A DNA stretch of 39,185 nt from an uncultured Clostridia bacterium. GTDB taxonomy: Bacteria; Bacillota; Clostridia; Oscillospirales; Acutalibacteraceae. The stretch's first letter is position 1. Every line of letters starts with the position of its first letter. The stretch spans positions 1 through 39,185 of the forward strand of contig CAMJJL010000017.1 of NCBI GenBank assembly GCA_946406145.1. The letters are read 5' to 3'. The notes beneath the pieces are model-generated. The model worked only from the letters and a program-made list of their open reading frames with translations, made no database searches and had not been told where the DNA came from. Position numbers and translations under genes: made by a program. Below are positions 17,692 through 27,466 of the stretch, piece by piece.

Positions 17692-18432
17692 ATGGGCCAG
17701 AAAGTTAATCCGCACGGTTTACGTGTAGGTATCATCAAAGATTGGGATTCCCGTTGGTTTGCTGACAAGAAGCATTTCGGCGATACACTGGTTGAGGACT
17801 ACAACCTCCGCCGTGATCTGAAGAAGCAGCTCGCAGCAGCAGGCGTTCCCAAGATCGAAATCGAGAGAGACGGCAAGAAGATCCGTATTCACATCCACTG
17901 CGCAAAACCCGGTATGATCATCGGTAAGGGCGGCTCGGAAATCGAGAAGCTCCGCGCTCAGTGTGAGAAGAAGCTCGGCAAGCCCGTCGCTATCAATATC
18001 ATCGAAGTCAAGAACCCCGACCTCAACGCACAGCTCGTCGCAGAGAGCATCGCTTCCCAGCTTGAGAGAAGAATTTCCTTCCGTAGAGCAATGAAGCAGT
18101 CTATCGGCAGAGCGATGCGTCTGGGCGCTAAGGGTATCAAGACACAGTGCTCCGGTCGTCTGGGCGGCGCTGAGATCGCTCGATCCGAGCAGTACCATGA
18201 GGGTACCATTCCGCTGCAGACCCTGCGTGCCGACATCGACTACGGTTTTGCTGAGGCGAACACCACCTACGGTAAGATCGGCGTCAAGGTTTGGCTGTAT
18301 CGCGGCGAGGTTCTCAGAGACAACGCCGGCAGCCAGCAGCGCAGAGAAAGACGCGAGAGACGTGGGGACAGACGCGACAACCGCGGTGACAGAAGACCCC
18401 GCAGAGATAACAGGGAAGGGGGCAGAAAATAA
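17692..18432 (+). CDS. rpsC: 30S ribosomal protein S3
   Basis: A 246-residue protein at the mRNA entry site. It has the KH-type RNA-binding motif [20 protein letters not shown] and the [20 protein letters not shown] block. The last 35 or so residues are an Arg/Asp-rich tail of repeated RRE/RRGD units, a disordered extension longer than in many S3 proteins but common in Clostridia. Its stop TAA shares its last base with the rplP ATG. Confidence 0.98.
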   Translation: MGQKVNPHGLRVGIIKDWDSRWFADKKHFGDTLVEDYNLRRDLKKQLAAAGVPKIEIERDGKKIRIHIHCAKPGMIIGKGGSEIEKLRAQCEKKLGKPVAINIIEVKNPDLNAQLVAESIASQLERRISFRRAMKQSIGRAMRLGAKGIKTQCSGRLGGAEIARSEQYHEGTIPLQTLRADIDYGFAEANTTYGKIGVKVWLYRGEVLRDNAGSQQRRERRERRGDRRDNRGDRRPRRDNREGGRK

Positions 18433-18848
18433 TGCTGATGCCTAAGCGTGTGAAGTACAGAAGAGTTCACAGAGGCAGAATGACAGGCCGCGCCTACAGA
18501 GGTAACAAGGTCACCTACGGTGAGTACGGTCTCCAGGCATTAGAGCCTGCATGGATTACTTCCAACCAGATCGAGGCAGCCCGTGTCGCCATGACCCGTT
18601 ACTGCAAGAGATTCGGTAAAGTTTGGATCAAGATTTTCCCCGATAAGCCGGTTACAGCAAAGCCTGCTGAGACCCGAATGGGTTCCGGTAAGGGTTCACC
18701 CGAGTATTGGGTAGCTGTCGTCAAGCCCGACAGAGTAATGTTCGAGATCGCCGGTGTTCCGGAGGAGACAGCAAGAGAGGCTATGCGCTTAGCGGCTGCC
18801 AAGCTGCCGATCAAGTGCAAGTTCATTAAGAAGGAAGAGGAGGTTTAA
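18432..18848 (+). CDS. rplP: 50S ribosomal protein L16
   Basis: A 138-residue protein at the A-site side of the central protuberance. It begins [17 protein letters not shown] and contains [20 protein letters not shown] and [18 protein letters not shown]. It overlaps rpsC by one base, so re-initiation is likely. It is followed after 2 bp by rpmC. Confidence 0.98.
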   Translation: MLMPKRVKYRRVHRGRMTGRAYRGNKVTYGEYGLQALEPAWITSNQIEAARVAMTRYCKRFGKVWIKIFPDKPVTAKPAETRMGSGKGSPEYWVAVVKPDRVMFEIAGVPEETAREAMRLAAAKLPIKCKFIKKEEEV

Positions 18849-18850
18849 GC

Positions 18851-19048
18851 ATGACTGCTAAGGAATTAAGAGATTTAACCCCGAGCGAGCTCGAGCTTAA
18901 ACTGAAGGAGCTCAAGGAGGAGCTCTTCAATCTTCGCTTCCAGCTTGCTATCAACCAGCTCGAGAACCCGATGCGTATTACTGCGGTCAAGAGAGATATC
19001 GCGCGCGTTTCTACCGTTATGCGTGAGATGTCCGACCGTGAAGCATAA
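18851..19048 (+). CDS. rpmC: 50S ribosomal protein L29
   Basis: A 65-residue helical-hairpin protein near the tunnel exit. Recognised by [20 protein letters not shown] and the [18 protein letters not shown] segment. Its ribosome site lies in the last codons of rplP (GAGGAGG). Confidence 0.97.
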   Translation: MTAKELRDLTPSELELKLKELKEELFNLRFQLAINQLENPMRITAVKRDIARVSTVMREMSDREA

Positions 19049-19059
19049 GGAGGTAAACC

Positions 19060-19317
19060 ATGAGCGATAGAAATATGAGAAAGACTCTCATCGGTCGCGT
19101 TGCTTCCGATAAGATGGATAAGACCATCGTCGTAGCGATCGAGGACAGCGTAAAGCATAAGCTTTACAACAAGGTAATCAAGCGCACCAGACGCGTCAAG
19201 GCTCACGATGAACAGAATGAGGCTCGCGTAGGTGACCGCGTTAAGATCATGGAGACTCGTCCCCTGTCTAAGGACAAGAGATGGAGACTCGTTGAGATCG
19301 TCGAAAAAGCGAAATAA
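19060..19317 (+). CDS. rpsQ: 30S ribosomal protein S17
   Basis: An 85-residue OB-fold 16S rRNA-binding protein. Motifs are [20 protein letters not shown] at the N-terminus and [20 protein letters not shown] at the C-terminus. AGGAGG precedes the start. Confidence 0.98.
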   Translation: MSDRNMRKTLIGRVASDKMDKTIVVAIEDSVKHKLYNKVIKRTRRVKAHDEQNEARVGDRVKIMETRPLSKDKRWRLVEIVEKAK

Positions 19318-19339
19318 GTTCTTGAGAGGAGATTAACAC

Positions 19340-19708
19340 ATGATTCAACAGCAAACTTATCTCAAGGTCGCCGACAACACCGGTGCAAAAGAACTTATGT
19401 GCATTCGTGTACTCGGCGGTACCAGGAGAAGATATGCCAACATCGGCGACGTTATCGTTGCTTCTGTCAAGAAGGCTGCGCCCGGCGGCGTAGTAAAGAA
19501 GGGTGATGTTGTTCGCGCGGTAGTCGTTCGTTCCGCTAAGGGCGTTCGCCGCGAGGACGGTACCTACATCCGTTTTGACGAGAATGCAGCCGTTATCATC
19601 AAGGAAGATAAGAACCCTCGCGGTACTCGTATCTTCGGACCGGTAGCAAGAGAGCTTCGTGACAAGGATTACATGAAGATCCTCTCCCTCGCTCCGGAAG
19701 TACTTTAA
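19340..19708 (+). CDS. rplN: 50S ribosomal protein L14
   Basis: A 122-residue protein at the subunit interface. It starts [20 protein letters not shown] and contains [20 protein letters not shown] and the terminal [20 protein letters not shown] block. This is the standard spc-operon position. Confidence 0.98.
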   Translation: MIQQQTYLKVADNTGAKELMCIRVLGGTRRRYANIGDVIVASVKKAAPGGVVKKGDVVRAVVVRSAKGVRREDGTYIRFDENAAVIIKEDKNPRGTRIFGPVARELRDKDYMKILSLAPEVL

Positions 19709-19722
19709 TGGAGGTGTCATAA

Positions 19723-20040
19723 ATGAATAAAGTTCATGTTAAAACCGGTGACACCGTAGTAGTTTTGAGCGGTAAAGACAAGGGCAAGAAGGGCAAGGTG
19801 CTCGCTGTATCTCCCAAAGAGGGCAAGGTCATCGTAGAGAAGATCAACATCGTCTCTAAGCACATCAAGCCCCGTCGCATGGGCGAGCCCGGCGGCATCA
19901 TCAAGGCCGAGGGCGCGATGTACGCTTCCAAGGTCCAGATCGTTTGCCCCCGCTGCAAGAAGCCGACCCGCGTAGGCCACAAGCTCTACGAGGACGGCAC
20001 CAAGAGCCGTATCTGCGTCAAGTGCGGCGAAGCACTGTAA
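19723..20040 (+). CDS. rplX: 50S ribosomal protein L24, zinc-ribbon form
   Basis: A 105-residue assembly-initiator protein with an N-terminal KOW motif ([20 protein letters not shown]). The C-terminal part has Cys75-x2-Cys78 and Cys98-x2-Cys101, a C+ zinc-ribbon form of L24 seen in many Clostridia. It ends 14 bp before rplE. Confidence 0.97.
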   Translation: MNKVHVKTGDTVVVLSGKDKGKKGKVLAVSPKEGKVIVEKINIVSKHIKPRRMGEPGGIIKAEGAMYASKVQIVCPRCKKPTRVGHKLYEDGTKSRICVKCGEAL

Positions 20041-20054
20041 GGAGGACTGAAGAA

Positions 20055-20594
20055 ATGGCAAGACTGAAAAAGTATTATGCTGAGGAAGTTGCACCTGCTC
20101 TGATGAAGAAGTTCTCTTACAAGAGTGTGATGCAGATCCCGAAGCTCGATAAGATCGTAGTAAACGTAGGCGCAGGCGAGGTCAAGGACAACGCAAAGGC
20201 GATGGACGCGATCCTCTCCGATCTGGCTCAGATCACGGGTCAGAAGGCGCATATCTGCAAGGCGAGAAAGTCCGTCGCGAACTTCAAGCTGCGTGAAGGT
20301 ATGCCCATCGGCGCCAAGGTCACCCTCAGAGGCGAGCGTATGTATGAGTTCCTCGACAGACTTTTCAACGTAGCGCTGCCCCGTGTTCGTGACTTCCGCG
20401 GTATCAACCCCAACTCCTTCGACGGCAGAGGCAACTATGCGCTGGGTCTGAAGGAACAGCTGATCTTCCCGGAGATCGACTACGATAAGATCGACAAGGT
20501 TCGCGGTATGGATATCGTTTTCGTTACCACCGCACAGAACGATGAAGAAGCACGTGAGCTGCTCGCTCTGATGGGCGCTCCGTTCGAGAAGTAA
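20055..20594 (+). CDS. rplE: 50S ribosomal protein L5
   Basis: A 179-residue 5S rRNA-binding protein. Motifs are [36 protein letters not shown] and [20 protein letters not shown]. The frame is open further upstream into rplX. ATG 20055, 10 bp after GGAGG and starting [16 protein letters not shown], is the family start. Confidence 0.98.
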   Translation: MARLKKYYAEEVAPALMKKFSYKSVMQIPKLDKIVVNVGAGEVKDNAKAMDAILSDLAQITGQKAHICKARKSVANFKLREGMPIGAKVTLRGERMYEFLDRLFNVALPRVRDFRGINPNSFDGRGNYALGLKEQLIFPEIDYDKIDKVRGMDIVFVTTAQNDEEARELLALMGAPFEK

Positions 20595-20606
20595 GGAGGG
20601 ATTGTT

Positions 20607-20792
20607 GTGGCAAAGACTGCTATGAAGAATAAGCAGCAGAGAAAACAGAAGTTCTCTACTCGCGAATACACACGTTGCAAGATATGCGGTAGACCACACG
20701 CCTACCTTCGTAAGTTTGGCGTATGCCGTATTTGTTTCCGTGAGCTCGCTTACAAGGGCGAGATCCCGGGCGTAAAGAAAGCAAGCTGGTAA
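20607..20792 (+). CDS. rpsN: 30S ribosomal protein S14, type Z (zinc)
   Basis: A 61-residue zinc-binding S14 with Cys24, Cys27, Cys40 and Cys43 (CKIC...CRIC), ending [11 protein letters not shown]. The start codon is GTG, preceded by AAGGAGGG. The short zinc form, rather than the 89-residue form, is typical of Gram-positive bacteria. Confidence 0.97.
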   Translation: MAKTAMKNKQQRKQKFSTREYTRCKICGRPHAYLRKFGVCRICFRELAYKGEIPGVKKASW

Positions 20793-20810
20793 GCAGGGAG
20801 GATTTAAGTT

Positions 20811-21209
20811 ATGCAAATTACTGATACTATCGCTGATTTACTGACACGAATCCGTAATGCTAACTCAGCGAAGCACGACACTGTTCAGATCCCGGCGTCC
20901 AACATGAAGAAGGCTATCTGCCAGATCCTTGTTGACGAGGGTTATATCAAGAGTTTCTCCGTAGAGGAGGACGGCAAGCAGGGTGTTATCACCGTGACCC
21001 TGAAGTATCTGGAGGGCAAGCAGCCCGTCATCCAAGGGTTACGCCGTGTATCTAAGCCCGGTCTGCGTATTTACAGCAGCGTTGAGGATATGCCTAAGGT
21101 CATGAAGGGCCTTGGTATCGCCATCATCTCGACCTCCAAGGGCGTGATGACCGACCGTGAAGCCAGAAAGCAGAACGTCGGCGGCGAGGTACTCGCGTTC
21201 ATTTGGTAA
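20811..21209 (+). CDS. rpsH: 30S ribosomal protein S8
   Basis: A 132-residue primary 16S rRNA binder, which in E. coli is also the repressor of the spc operon. Motifs are [19 protein letters not shown] at the start and the terminal [18 protein letters not shown] with GEVLAFIW. It has a normal position and length. Confidence 0.98.
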   Translation: MQITDTIADLLTRIRNANSAKHDTVQIPASNMKKAICQILVDEGYIKSFSVEEDGKQGVITVTLKYLEGKQPVIQGLRRVSKPGLRIYSSVEDMPKVMKGLGIAIISTSKGVMTDREARKQNVGGEVLAFIW

Positions 21210-21224
21210 GAAGGAGGTGCGATC

Positions 21225-21764
21225 ATGTCTCGAATTGGAAGAAAACCTATAAATATTCCCGCCGGCGTCGAAGCAAAATTCGAAAACGGTGTTATCACAG
21301 TCAAGGGTCCCAAGGGTGAGCTGACCCAGAAGATCCATCCTAACATGGCTGTAGAAATCAATGGGGCAGTCATCGAGGTAAAGCGTCCGGACGATGAGAA
21401 GCTCAACCGCTCTCTGCACGGCCTTTCCCGTACCATTATCCACAATATGATCGTCGGCGTTACCGAGGGCTACAAGAAGGAGCTCGAGGTCAACGGCGTC
21501 GGCTACCGTGTTCAGAAGCAGGGCAAGCAGCTCGTGATGAACATCGGCTACAGCCACCAGGTCATCATGGAGGATACCGAGGACATCACAATCGAGGTCC
21601 CCAACCCCAACAGCATCATCATCCACGGCATTGATAAGCAAAAGGTAGGTCAGTTTGCTGCCGAGGTCAGAGAGAAACGTCCGCCGGAGCCTTATAAGGG
21701 TAAGGGCATCAAGTATGCCGGTGAATATATCCGCCGTAAGGAAGGCAAGGCCGGTAAGGCTTAA
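21225..21764 (+). CDS. rplF: 50S ribosomal protein L6
   Basis: A 179-residue protein near the GTPase-associated centre. Motifs are MSRIGRKPINIPAGVE at the N-terminus and the C-terminal KRPPEPYKGKGIKYAGE block. It follows rpsH after 15 bp with AAGGAGGTG. Confidence 0.98.
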   Translation: MSRIGRKPINIPAGVEAKFENGVITVKGPKGELTQKIHPNMAVEINGAVIEVKRPDDEKLNRSLHGLSRTIIHNMIVGVTEGYKKELEVNGVGYRVQKQGKQLVMNIGYSHQVIMEDTEDITIEVPNPNSIIIHGIDKQKVGQFAAEVREKRPPEPYKGKGIKYAGEYIRRKEGKAGKA

Positions 21765-21785
21765 TTAAAGGAGTGAAATAAACAA

Positions 21786-22142
21786 ATGGTAAGTAGACCC
21801 GATTCTAAAGCTGCTCGTGTCAAAAGGCATAAAAGAGTACGCGGTAAGTTAAGCGGCACAGCCGAGTGTCCCCGCCTTTGTGTGTTCCGCTCCACCAACA
21901 ATATCTATGCTCAGATCATCGATGACGTAAAGGGCGTTACCCTGTGCAGCGCTTCTTCTCTCGATAAGACCATAGAGGGCGGCGGCAACAAAGAGGCAGC
22001 TAAGGCTGTCGGCAAGCTCATCGCCGAGCGCGCAAAAGACAAGAACATCACCGACGTCGTTTTTGACAGAGGCGGTAACATTTATCACGGCCGTGTACAA
22101 GCGTTGGCCGAAGGCGCCCGTGAGGGCGGCCTCAATTTCTAA
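21786..22142 (+). CDS. rplR: 50S ribosomal protein L18
   Basis: A 118-residue 5S rRNA-binding protein. Motifs are [37 protein letters not shown] and the terminal [20 protein letters not shown]. It has the normal spc order. Confidence 0.98.
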   Translation: MVSRPDSKAARVKRHKRVRGKLSGTAECPRLCVFRSTNNIYAQIIDDVKGVTLCSASSLDKTIEGGGNKEAAKAVGKLIAERAKDKNITDVVFDRGGNIYHGRVQALAEGAREGGLNF

Positions 22143-22160
22143 GGATTGGAGGAAACAACT

Positions 22161-22661
22161 TTGGCTAATATTATTGACGCATCAACACTGGAGCTGACCG
22201 AACGCGTTGTCGCGATCAACCGTGTCAGTAAGACCGTAAAGGGCGGCCGTGTCATGAAGTTCGCGGCTCTCGTAGTCGTCGGCGACGGCAACGGCATCGT
22301 AGGCTTCGGTATCGGCAAGGCCGGTGAAGTTCCCGACGCGATCCGCAAGGGAATTGAGGACGCGAAAAAGCACCTGATGACCGTCGCTCTCAAGGGCACG
22401 ACCATCCCCCACGAGATCATCGGCGCCTACGGCGCAGGCAGAGTTCTGATGAAGCCTGCCGCACCCGGTACCGGCGTTATCGCGGGCGGTCCCGTCCGTG
22501 CCGTTGTCGAGGCAGTCGGCATCAAGGACATCCGTACAAAGGCTCTCCGCTCCAACAACCCCTGTAACGTCGTTCGCGCGACTCTCCAGGGTCTGGGCGC
22601 TCTGCGTACCGCAGAAGAGGTTGCCCGTGTACGCGGCAAGTCCGTAAAAGAGATTCTGTAA
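22161..22661 (+). CDS. rpsE: 30S ribosomal protein S5
   Basis: A 166-residue protein that helps decoding fidelity. It contains [37 protein letters not shown] and the [19 protein letters not shown] block. The start is a TTG at 22161, 8 bp after GGAGG, giving [16 protein letters not shown] with the first codon read as Met. The earlier in-frame TTG at 22146 overlaps the ribosome site and is less likely. Confidence 0.96.
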   Translation: MANIIDASTLELTERVVAINRVSKTVKGGRVMKFAALVVVGDGNGIVGFGIGKAGEVPDAIRKGIEDAKKHLMTVALKGTTIPHEIIGAYGAGRVLMKPAAPGTGVIAGGPVRAVVEAVGIKDIRTKALRSNNPCNVVRATLQGLGALRTAEEVARVRGKSVKEIL

Positions 22662-22673
22662 GGAGGCGGCAAG

Positions 22674-22844
22674 ATGAAAATTAAATTGGTTAAGAGCCTC
22701 ATTGGCTCCAAGAAGGATCAGATTGCTACCGCTTATTCTCTGGGTCTGAAGAAGATCGGTGACATCACCGAGCAGCCCGACAACGCGGCTACCAGAGGTA
22801 AGGTACAGAAGATCGTACACCTCGTAGCAGTTGAAGAAGACTAA
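22674..22844 (+). CDS. rpmD: 50S ribosomal protein L30
   Basis: A 56-residue ORF translated directly: [20 protein letters not shown], then a central LGLKKIGD and a C-terminal [15 protein letters not shown]. This matches bacterial L30 in size and motifs. It lies in the expected place between rpsE and rplO, with AAGGAGG upstream of the ATG and another GGAGG after its stop for rplO. Confidence 0.96.
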   Translation: MKIKLVKSLIGSKKDQIATAYSLGLKKIGDITEQPDNAATRGKVQKIVHLVAVEED

Positions 22845-22858
22845 GGAGGTGCGAGCAG

Positions 22859-23299
22859 ATGAAACTTTATGAATTATCCCCTGCAGAGGGTTCCAAGAAG
22901 GAAGCAAAGAGAATCGGCAGAGGCCACGGCTCCGGCCAGGGCAAGACTGCCGGTAAAGGTCACAAGGGTCAAAAAGCAAGAGCCGGTAAGGGTATGCGCG
23001 TCGGTTTTGAAGGCGGTCAGATGCCGTTGCAGAGACGTCTCCCTAAGCGTGGCTTCAACAACATCTTCAGAAAGAATGTTGTTGCTGTCAATGTCGGCAC
23101 CCTCAACAAGTTTGAGGACGGCGCTGTTGTAGATATCGCTGCGCTTACCGAGAAGGGTATTGTCAAGAATTCCTTTGACGGCGTAAAGATTCTTTCCAAC
23201 GGCACAATCACTAAAAAGCTCACAGTCAAGGCAAACGCGTTCTCTAAGGGCGCTGTGGCTAAGATCGAGGCTGCCGGCGGAAAGACTGAGGTGATCTAA
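22859..23299 (+). CDS. rplO: 50S ribosomal protein L15
   Basis: A 146-residue assembly protein. It opens [20 protein letters not shown] and has the glycine-rich [20 protein letters not shown], then [17 protein letters not shown]. Its stop codon abuts the secY start with no gap. Confidence 0.98.
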   Translation: MKLYELSPAEGSKKEAKRIGRGHGSGQGKTAGKGHKGQKARAGKGMRVGFEGGQMPLQRRLPKRGFNNIFRKNVVAVNVGTLNKFEDGAVVDIAALTEKGIVKNSFDGVKILSNGTITKKLTVKANAFSKGAVAKIEAAGGKTEVI

Positions 23300-24661
23300 T
23301 TGTTTAAGACAATTAAGAATGCCTGGTCCATCCCGGATCTGCGCAGAAAGATTCTCTTTACACTGTTAATCATTGTAATTTTCAGAATCGGTTCCGTTAT
23401 CCCGGTACCGTTCCTGAATATGGACGCGCTTGCTCATGTTATGAACAACGCTCAGGGCTCCGGCGTAGACGACACACTGGTCGGCTACCTGAACACCCTC
23501 TCCGGCGGCGCGTTCTCTAATGCGACCATCTTCGCGATGGGTATCACTCCCTACATCAACAGCTCCATTATCATGCAGCTGCTGTGCGTAGCGATCCCTC
23601 CTCTCGAGCGTCTCTCCAAGGAAGGCGAAGAGGGCAGAAAGAAGATCGCCGCTATCACCAGATACGTTACTGTCGGTTTGGGTCTGATCCAGGGTACCGC
23701 GTATTACTTCTTCCTGAAGAACACCTACGATACTCAGGCTCCGGCAAGCGGAGACTGGACCCCCACCAACCTGCCGTTGGCGAAATATACATCAGGCTTC
23801 TCGATGTGGTTCGCGGCTGTTGTCATCATCCTCGCATTCACCGCAGGTACTGCGCTGATCATGTGGCTGGGTGAGCAGATCAACAAGAACGGTATTGGTA
23901 ACGGTATCTCTATCCTGCTGTTCGCGGGTATCGTCGCAAGACTGCCTTATACCGTCAACCTTCTGGGCGAGTACTGGAAGCTCGGCGCTCAGGGCAGCAC
24001 CCAGTATTATGTACTGGTTCCTCTGTTTGTTGTACTGTTCCTTGCTGTTATCTGGTTCATTACCTTTATGCAGGACGCAGAGAGACGTATCCCGATCCAG
24101 TATGCAAAGCGTGTTGTAGGTCGTAAGATGTACGGCGGTCAGTCCACCCACCTGCCGATCAAGGTAACGCTGGGCGGTGTTATGCCGATCATCTTCGCGT
24201 CCTCCATCCTTTCTATCCCCAGCACCATCCAGATGTTTGTTCAGCCCAAGGAGGGCTTCTGGAAGAGCTTCCTCGACGCTTTCTCCACCCGCGGCTGGCT
24301 GTATGCGGTGCTGTACTTCGTTCTGATTCTGGCGTTCGCGTATTTCTACACCACGATCCAGTACAACCCGATCGAGATGGCGAACAACTTAAAGCAGAAC
24401 AACGGTACCATCCCCGGTATCCGTCCCGGCAGACCGACTGCCGACTTTATCGCTAAGATACTCTCAAGAATCACCCTCATCGGCGCGCTGTTCCTCTCCG
24501 TGATCGCGCTGCTGCCGATCCTGTACTCCGACATTACGCAGATGTACGGTCTGTCTATGGGCGGTACCTCCGTCATCATTATCGTCGGCGTTGCTCTGGA
24601 TACCGCGAAGCAGCTCGAGAGCCAGATGATGATGCGTCACTACAAGGGCTTCCTTGATTAA
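23300..24661 (+). CDS. secY: Preprotein translocase subunit SecY
   Basis: The channel-forming subunit of the Sec translocon, a 453-residue membrane protein with about ten hydrophobic segments. Family segments include IPDLRRKILFTLLIIVIFRI, FALGITPYI-like FAMGITPYINSSIIMQLL, and RIPIQYAKRVVGRKMYGGQS in a cytosolic loop important for SecA. The start is a TTG directly after the rplO stop, with AGGTG in the end of rplO, suggesting tight coupling. Confidence 0.98.
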   Translation: MFKTIKNAWSIPDLRRKILFTLLIIVIFRIGSVIPVPFLNMDALAHVMNNAQGSGVDDTLVGYLNTLSGGAFSNATIFAMGITPYINSSIIMQLLCVAIPPLERLSKEGEEGRKKIAAITRYVTVGLGLIQGTAYYFFLKNTYDTQAPASGDWTPTNLPLAKYTSGFSMWFAAVVIILAFTAGTALIMWLGEQINKNGIGNGISILLFAGIVARLPYTVNLLGEYWKLGAQGSTQYYVLVPLFVVLFLAVIWFITFMQDAERRIPIQYAKRVVGRKMYGGQSTHLPIKVTLGGVMPIIFASSILSIPSTIQMFVQPKEGFWKSFLDAFSTRGWLYAVLYFVLILAFAYFYTTIQYNPIEMANNLKQNNGTIPGIRPGRPTADFIAKILSRITLIGALFLSVIALLPILYSDITQMYGLSMGGTSVIIIVGVALDTAKQLESQMMMRHYKGFLD

Positions 24662-24682
24662 TCATCTAAAGGAGAATATCTT

Positions 24683-25315
24683 ATGAAATTAATCCTTTTA
24701 GGCGCTCCCGGTGCCGGCAAAGGCACTCAGGCAGCTGTTATCAGCGAGCGCTATCATATTCCCCAGATCAGCACGGGTAACATCATCCGTGCCGCGCTGA
24801 AAAGCGGTACAGAAATGGGCTTGAAGGCAAAGTCCTTCATCGACGAGGGCAAGCTCGTTCCCGATGAGGTCGTGATCGGCATCATCAAGGATCGTTTGGT
24901 TGAAGACGACTGCAAGGACGGCTTCATCCTCGACGGCTTCCCCCGTACCATCCCTCAGGCCGAGGCTCTGGACAAAATGGGTATCGAGATCGACAAGGTC
25001 ATCGATATCGAGGTGGCTGATGACGTCATCATCGACCGTATGTCCGGACGCCGCGTGTGCGAGAAATGCGGCAGACCCTATCACCTTGTGAGCTTACGTC
25101 CCAAGGTCGAGGGAGTTTGCGATGATTGCGCAGGCGCCCTTATTCAGCGCAAGGACGACCATCCTGACACCGTCAAGGCACGCCTTGAGATCTATCACAA
25201 CGAGACCGAGCCTCTCAAGGATTACTATGAGAAGCAGGGCAAGCTGTATGTGGTAGAGGGCGCGAACTCTGTAGAAGAGACCACACGGCTCACCTTTGAG
25301 GCGCTCGAGGCTTAA
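24683..25315 (+). CDS. adk: Adenylate kinase, zinc-lid form
   Basis: It interconverts AMP + ATP with 2 ADP. The 210-residue protein has the P-loop GAPGAGKGTQ (7-16), the AMP-site FILDGFPRTIPQAEAL, and a long LID with Cys126, Cys129, Cys146 and Cys149, a structural zinc site typical of Gram-positive enzymes. It sits in the usual secY-adk-map order. Confidence 0.98.
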   Translation: MKLILLGAPGAGKGTQAAVISERYHIPQISTGNIIRAALKSGTEMGLKAKSFIDEGKLVPDEVVIGIIKDRLVEDDCKDGFILDGFPRTIPQAEALDKMGIEIDKVIDIEVADDVIIDRMSGRRVCEKCGRPYHLVSLRPKVEGVCDDCAGALIQRKDDHPDTVKARLEIYHNETEPLKDYYEKQGKLYVVEGANSVEETTRLTFEALEA

Positions 25316-25316
25316 C

Positions 25317-26069
25317 ATGATCGTTGTCAAGACCGCACGTGAAATTCAGAAAATGCAGGACGCGTGCACACTGTCCGCGCGGGCGCTGAAGCTCGCCGGG
25401 GAGATGGTCGAGCCGGGCGTGTCGACGTTAGAGATCGACACGGCAGTCAAAAAGTTTATCGAGGGGGAGGGAGGCATTCCCTCCACCCTCGGTTACGAGG
25501 GCTATCCGGCTTCTACCTGTATCTCCGTCAACAGTGTGGTAGTCCATGGCATACCGAGCAAAAAGACGATCCTGCGTCAGGGAGACATCGTTTCCATCGA
25601 TATCATGGCAGGAATGCACGGGTATCACGGCGACAACGCCTATACCTATCCCTGCGGCGATATCACGAAGGAAGCGAGGGCGCTCCTCGACGCGACAAAG
25701 GAAAGCCTTTATGAGGGGATTAAGGCGGCGCAGGCAGGTAATCGCATCGGCGATATCGGCAGCGCTGTGCAACGGTATGTCGAACCTCGTGGTTACGGGG
25801 TGGTACGGAATTTTACCGGCCACGGCGTAGGCACGAAGCTGCATGAAGACCCCAGTGTACCGAACTACGGTACACCCGGACGAGGCCCTCGCCTCATTCC
25901 GGGCATGACGATCGCAATCGAACCGATGATAACGGCGGGTGATTACAAAACGAGGATCCTGTCCGACGGCTGGACTGCCGTGACACAGGACGGATCTCTC
26001 GCGGCGCACTTTGAACACACCGTGTGCATCACGCCTGATGGTCCGCGTATCATGACCTTGCTCCGGTGA
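25317..26069 (+). CDS. map: Methionine aminopeptidase, type I
   Basis: It removes the initiator methionine from nascent proteins. The 250-residue protein keeps all five metal ligands: Asp95, Asp106, His169, Glu202 and Glu233. Each is two less than the E. coli numbering. His77 is in VVHGIP. No N-terminal zinc or SH3 extension is present. ATG 25317 follows the adk stop by 1 bp; the in-frame upstream start lies inside adk and is unlikely. Confidence 0.97.
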   Translation: MIVVKTAREIQKMQDACTLSARALKLAGEMVEPGVSTLEIDTAVKKFIEGEGGIPSTLGYEGYPASTCISVNSVVVHGIPSKKTILRQGDIVSIDIMAGMHGYHGDNAYTYPCGDITKEARALLDATKESLYEGIKAAQAGNRIGDIGSAVQRYVEPRGYGVVRNFTGHGVGTKLHEDPSVPNYGTPGRGPRLIPGMTIAIEPMITAGDYKTRILSDGWTAVTQDGSLAAHFEHTVCITPDGPRIMTLLR

Positions 26070-26076
26070 GGTCGAT

Positions 26077-26319
26077 ATGGATATCACAAAGGGCAGCGTT
26101 GTCATCGCCAAGGCAGGTCGCGACAAGGGAAAGGCATTTGCGGTGATCGAGGTTCTCAGCGACAGAGAGGTACTCATCGCCGACGGTAAGCGTCGACCGA
26201 TCGAGCGTCCCAAGCGCAAGAACGTCATCCATCTGCAAGGCACCCACACGACTGTCGATTGCATTACAACAAACCGACAACTTAGAAACACACTCAAAGA
26301 GTTTTTACAGGAGGCTTAA
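26077..26319 (+). CDS. KOW-domain RNA-binding protein, L14e/L6e-like
   Basis: An 80-residue basic protein starting MDITKGSVVIAKAGRDKGKA, a KOW motif, then EVLIADGKRRPIERPKRKN. Small KOW proteins of this type lie between map and infA in many Clostridia and resemble eukaryotic/archaeal L14e. A role on the ribosome or in translation is inferred from the motif and the location. It lies 7 bp after map and 3 bp before infA, so it is clearly part of the operon. Confidence 0.88.
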   Translation: MDITKGSVVIAKAGRDKGKAFAVIEVLSDREVLIADGKRRPIERPKRKNVIHLQGTHTTVDCITTNRQLRNTLKEFLQEA

Positions 26320-26322
26320 GTC

Positions 26323-26541
26323 ATGTCAAAACAGGATGTTATCGAGATAGAGGGTATCGTCACCGAGGCTCTGCCGAACGCGCAGTTCACCGTAGAGCTT
26401 CCCAACGGCCACAAGATCCTGGCCGTGATCTCAGGCAAGCTGAGAATGAACTTCATCCGCATCCTCCCGGGCGATAAGGTGACCGTAGAGATGTCGCCTT
26501 ATGACCTGACCCGCGGCAGGATCACATGGAGAACAAAGTAA
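26323..26541 (+). CDS. infA: Translation initiation factor IF-1
   Basis: A 72-residue OB-fold protein that binds the A-site of the 30S subunit during initiation. It starts [20 protein letters not shown] and ends [18 protein letters not shown], as in the family. It lies 3 bp after the KOW gene, with GGAGG in that gene's end. Confidence 0.98.
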   Translation: MSKQDVIEIEGIVTEALPNAQFTVELPNGHKILAVISGKLRMNFIRILPGDKVTVEMSPYDLTRGRITWRTK

Positions 26542-26542
26542 T

Positions 26543-26725
26543 AGCCTCCCTTTCCTAAGGCGCCCCCGTTGGGGGAATGTCCGAAGGACAAGGAGGGAGC
26601 CGTTTCCGGCGAGGAAGGTGGCACGGACACTCGTGTCCGTGTCGGAGGGTTGCCGTCTGATCGGCAGATATGCTTTTGAGAAGCATCCCCCAGTCGCTAT
26701 CGCGACAGCCCCCTTAGAAAAGGGG
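26543..26725. repeat. Intergenic repeat, family B copy 3 with inserted cassette
   Basis: It starts with AGCCTCCCTTTCCTAAGG and ends with CGCTATCGCGACAGCCCCCT and AAAAGGGGG, as in the other family B copies. The middle holds a cassette, CGCCCCCGTTGGGGGAATGT CCGAAGGACAAGG followed by GAGCCGTTTCCGGCGAG, that recurs at 35221-35299 inside family A-like ends. It also has a CACGGACACTCGTGTCCGTG hairpin. It begins 2 bp after infA and separates infA from rpmJ. Confidence 0.8.
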
Positions 26726-26770
26726 GTCTCAGGCTAACATCATCTTACTAAGAAGGAAAGGAATGATATT

Positions 26771-26884
26771 ATGAAAGTCAGACCTTCAGTAAAGAAAATG
26801 TGTGAGAAGTGCAAGGTTATCAAGCGCCACGGTAAGGTTATGGTAATCTGCGACAACCCCAAGCATAAGCAGCGTCAGGGATAA
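26771..26884 (+). CDS. rpmJ: 50S ribosomal protein L36, zinc form
   Basis: A 37-residue protein translated directly: [20 protein letters not shown] followed by [17 protein letters not shown]. The zinc ligands Cys11, Cys14, Cys27 and His32 mark the C+ form. It lies in the standard place after infA but is isolated by repeat elements on both sides. GAAAGGAATG is upstream. Confidence 0.97.
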   Translation: MKVRPSVKKMCEKCKVIKRHGKVMVICDNPKHKQRQG

Positions 26885-26894
26885 TCGCAAGGCG

Positions 26895-27027
26895 ATTAAC
26901 CGGTTAACGGTTAACAGTTAACGGTTAACGGTTGTGGGAAACGCTTCGCGTTTTGGATTCCTATTGGAATTGATCGAGCGCAGCGAGACACCTTCACCGT
27001 TCACCGTTCACCATTCACCGTTCACCG
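26895..27027. repeat. Tandem/inverted repeat, family C copy 1
   Basis: The left part is tandem GTTAAC-type units (CGGTTAACGGTTAACAGTTA and onward). The middle has GTGGGAAACGCTTCGCG and TTTTGGATTCCTAT. The right part is tandem TTCACCGTTCACCATTCACC units. The two tandem blocks are roughly complementary (GGTTAACGG against CCGTTCACC). The same plan appears at 32241-32403. It lies between rpmJ and rpsM. Confidence 0.75.
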
Positions 27028-27084
27028 AATTCTACAAATCTTTCACACAAATCAATTTATAATTATTAAATGGAGGTGCACTAA

Positions 27085-27453
27085 ATGGCTCGTATAGCAG
27101 GTGTTGACTTACCCCGTGACAAGCGAGTTGAAATCGGACTCACTTACATCTACGGTATCGGTCGTAAAACCGCTACAGACATTATTGCTGCAACAGGCGT
27201 CAATCCGGACACTCGTGTTCGTGATCTGACCGAAGAAGACGTATCAAAACTCAGAGAATATATCGACCATAATTGCCGCGTTGAAGGTGATCTCCGTCGT
27301 GATATCGCTTTCGACATCAAGAGACTTATCGAAATCGGCAGCTATCGCGGTGTTCGCCACAGAAAGGGTCTGCCCGTAAGAGGTCAGCGTAGTAAGACTA
27401 ACGCTCGTACCCGCAAAGGCCCGCGCAAGACGATGGCTAACAAGAAGAAGTAA
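27085..27453 (+). CDS. rpsM: 30S ribosomal protein S13
   Basis: A 122-residue head protein contacting L5 and the tRNA. It starts [20 protein letters not shown] and has the C-terminal [20 protein letters not shown] tail. A TATAAT at 27058-27063 lies 22 bp before the ATG, but no -35 element is clear. It has a TGGAGGTG ribosome site. Confidence 0.98.
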   Translation: MARIAGVDLPRDKRVEIGLTYIYGIGRKTATDIIAATGVNPDTRVRDLTEEDVSKLREYIDHNCRVEGDLRRDIAFDIKRLIEIGSYRGVRHRKGLPVRGQRSKTNARTRKGPRKTMANKKK

Positions 27454-27466
27454 GGAGGGCAATTAA

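Noticed and set aside
26895-27027. CRISPR array suggested by tandem short units
   Set aside because: The units are 6-8 bp, contiguous, without spacers of constant length, and no cas gene is nearby. It is a tandem/inverted repeat element.
27058-27063. TATAAT before rpsM as an internal promoter
   Set aside because: The hexamer is in AT-rich DNA without a -35 box, and the start-site would be only about 15 bp from the ATG, leaving little room for a ribosome site.
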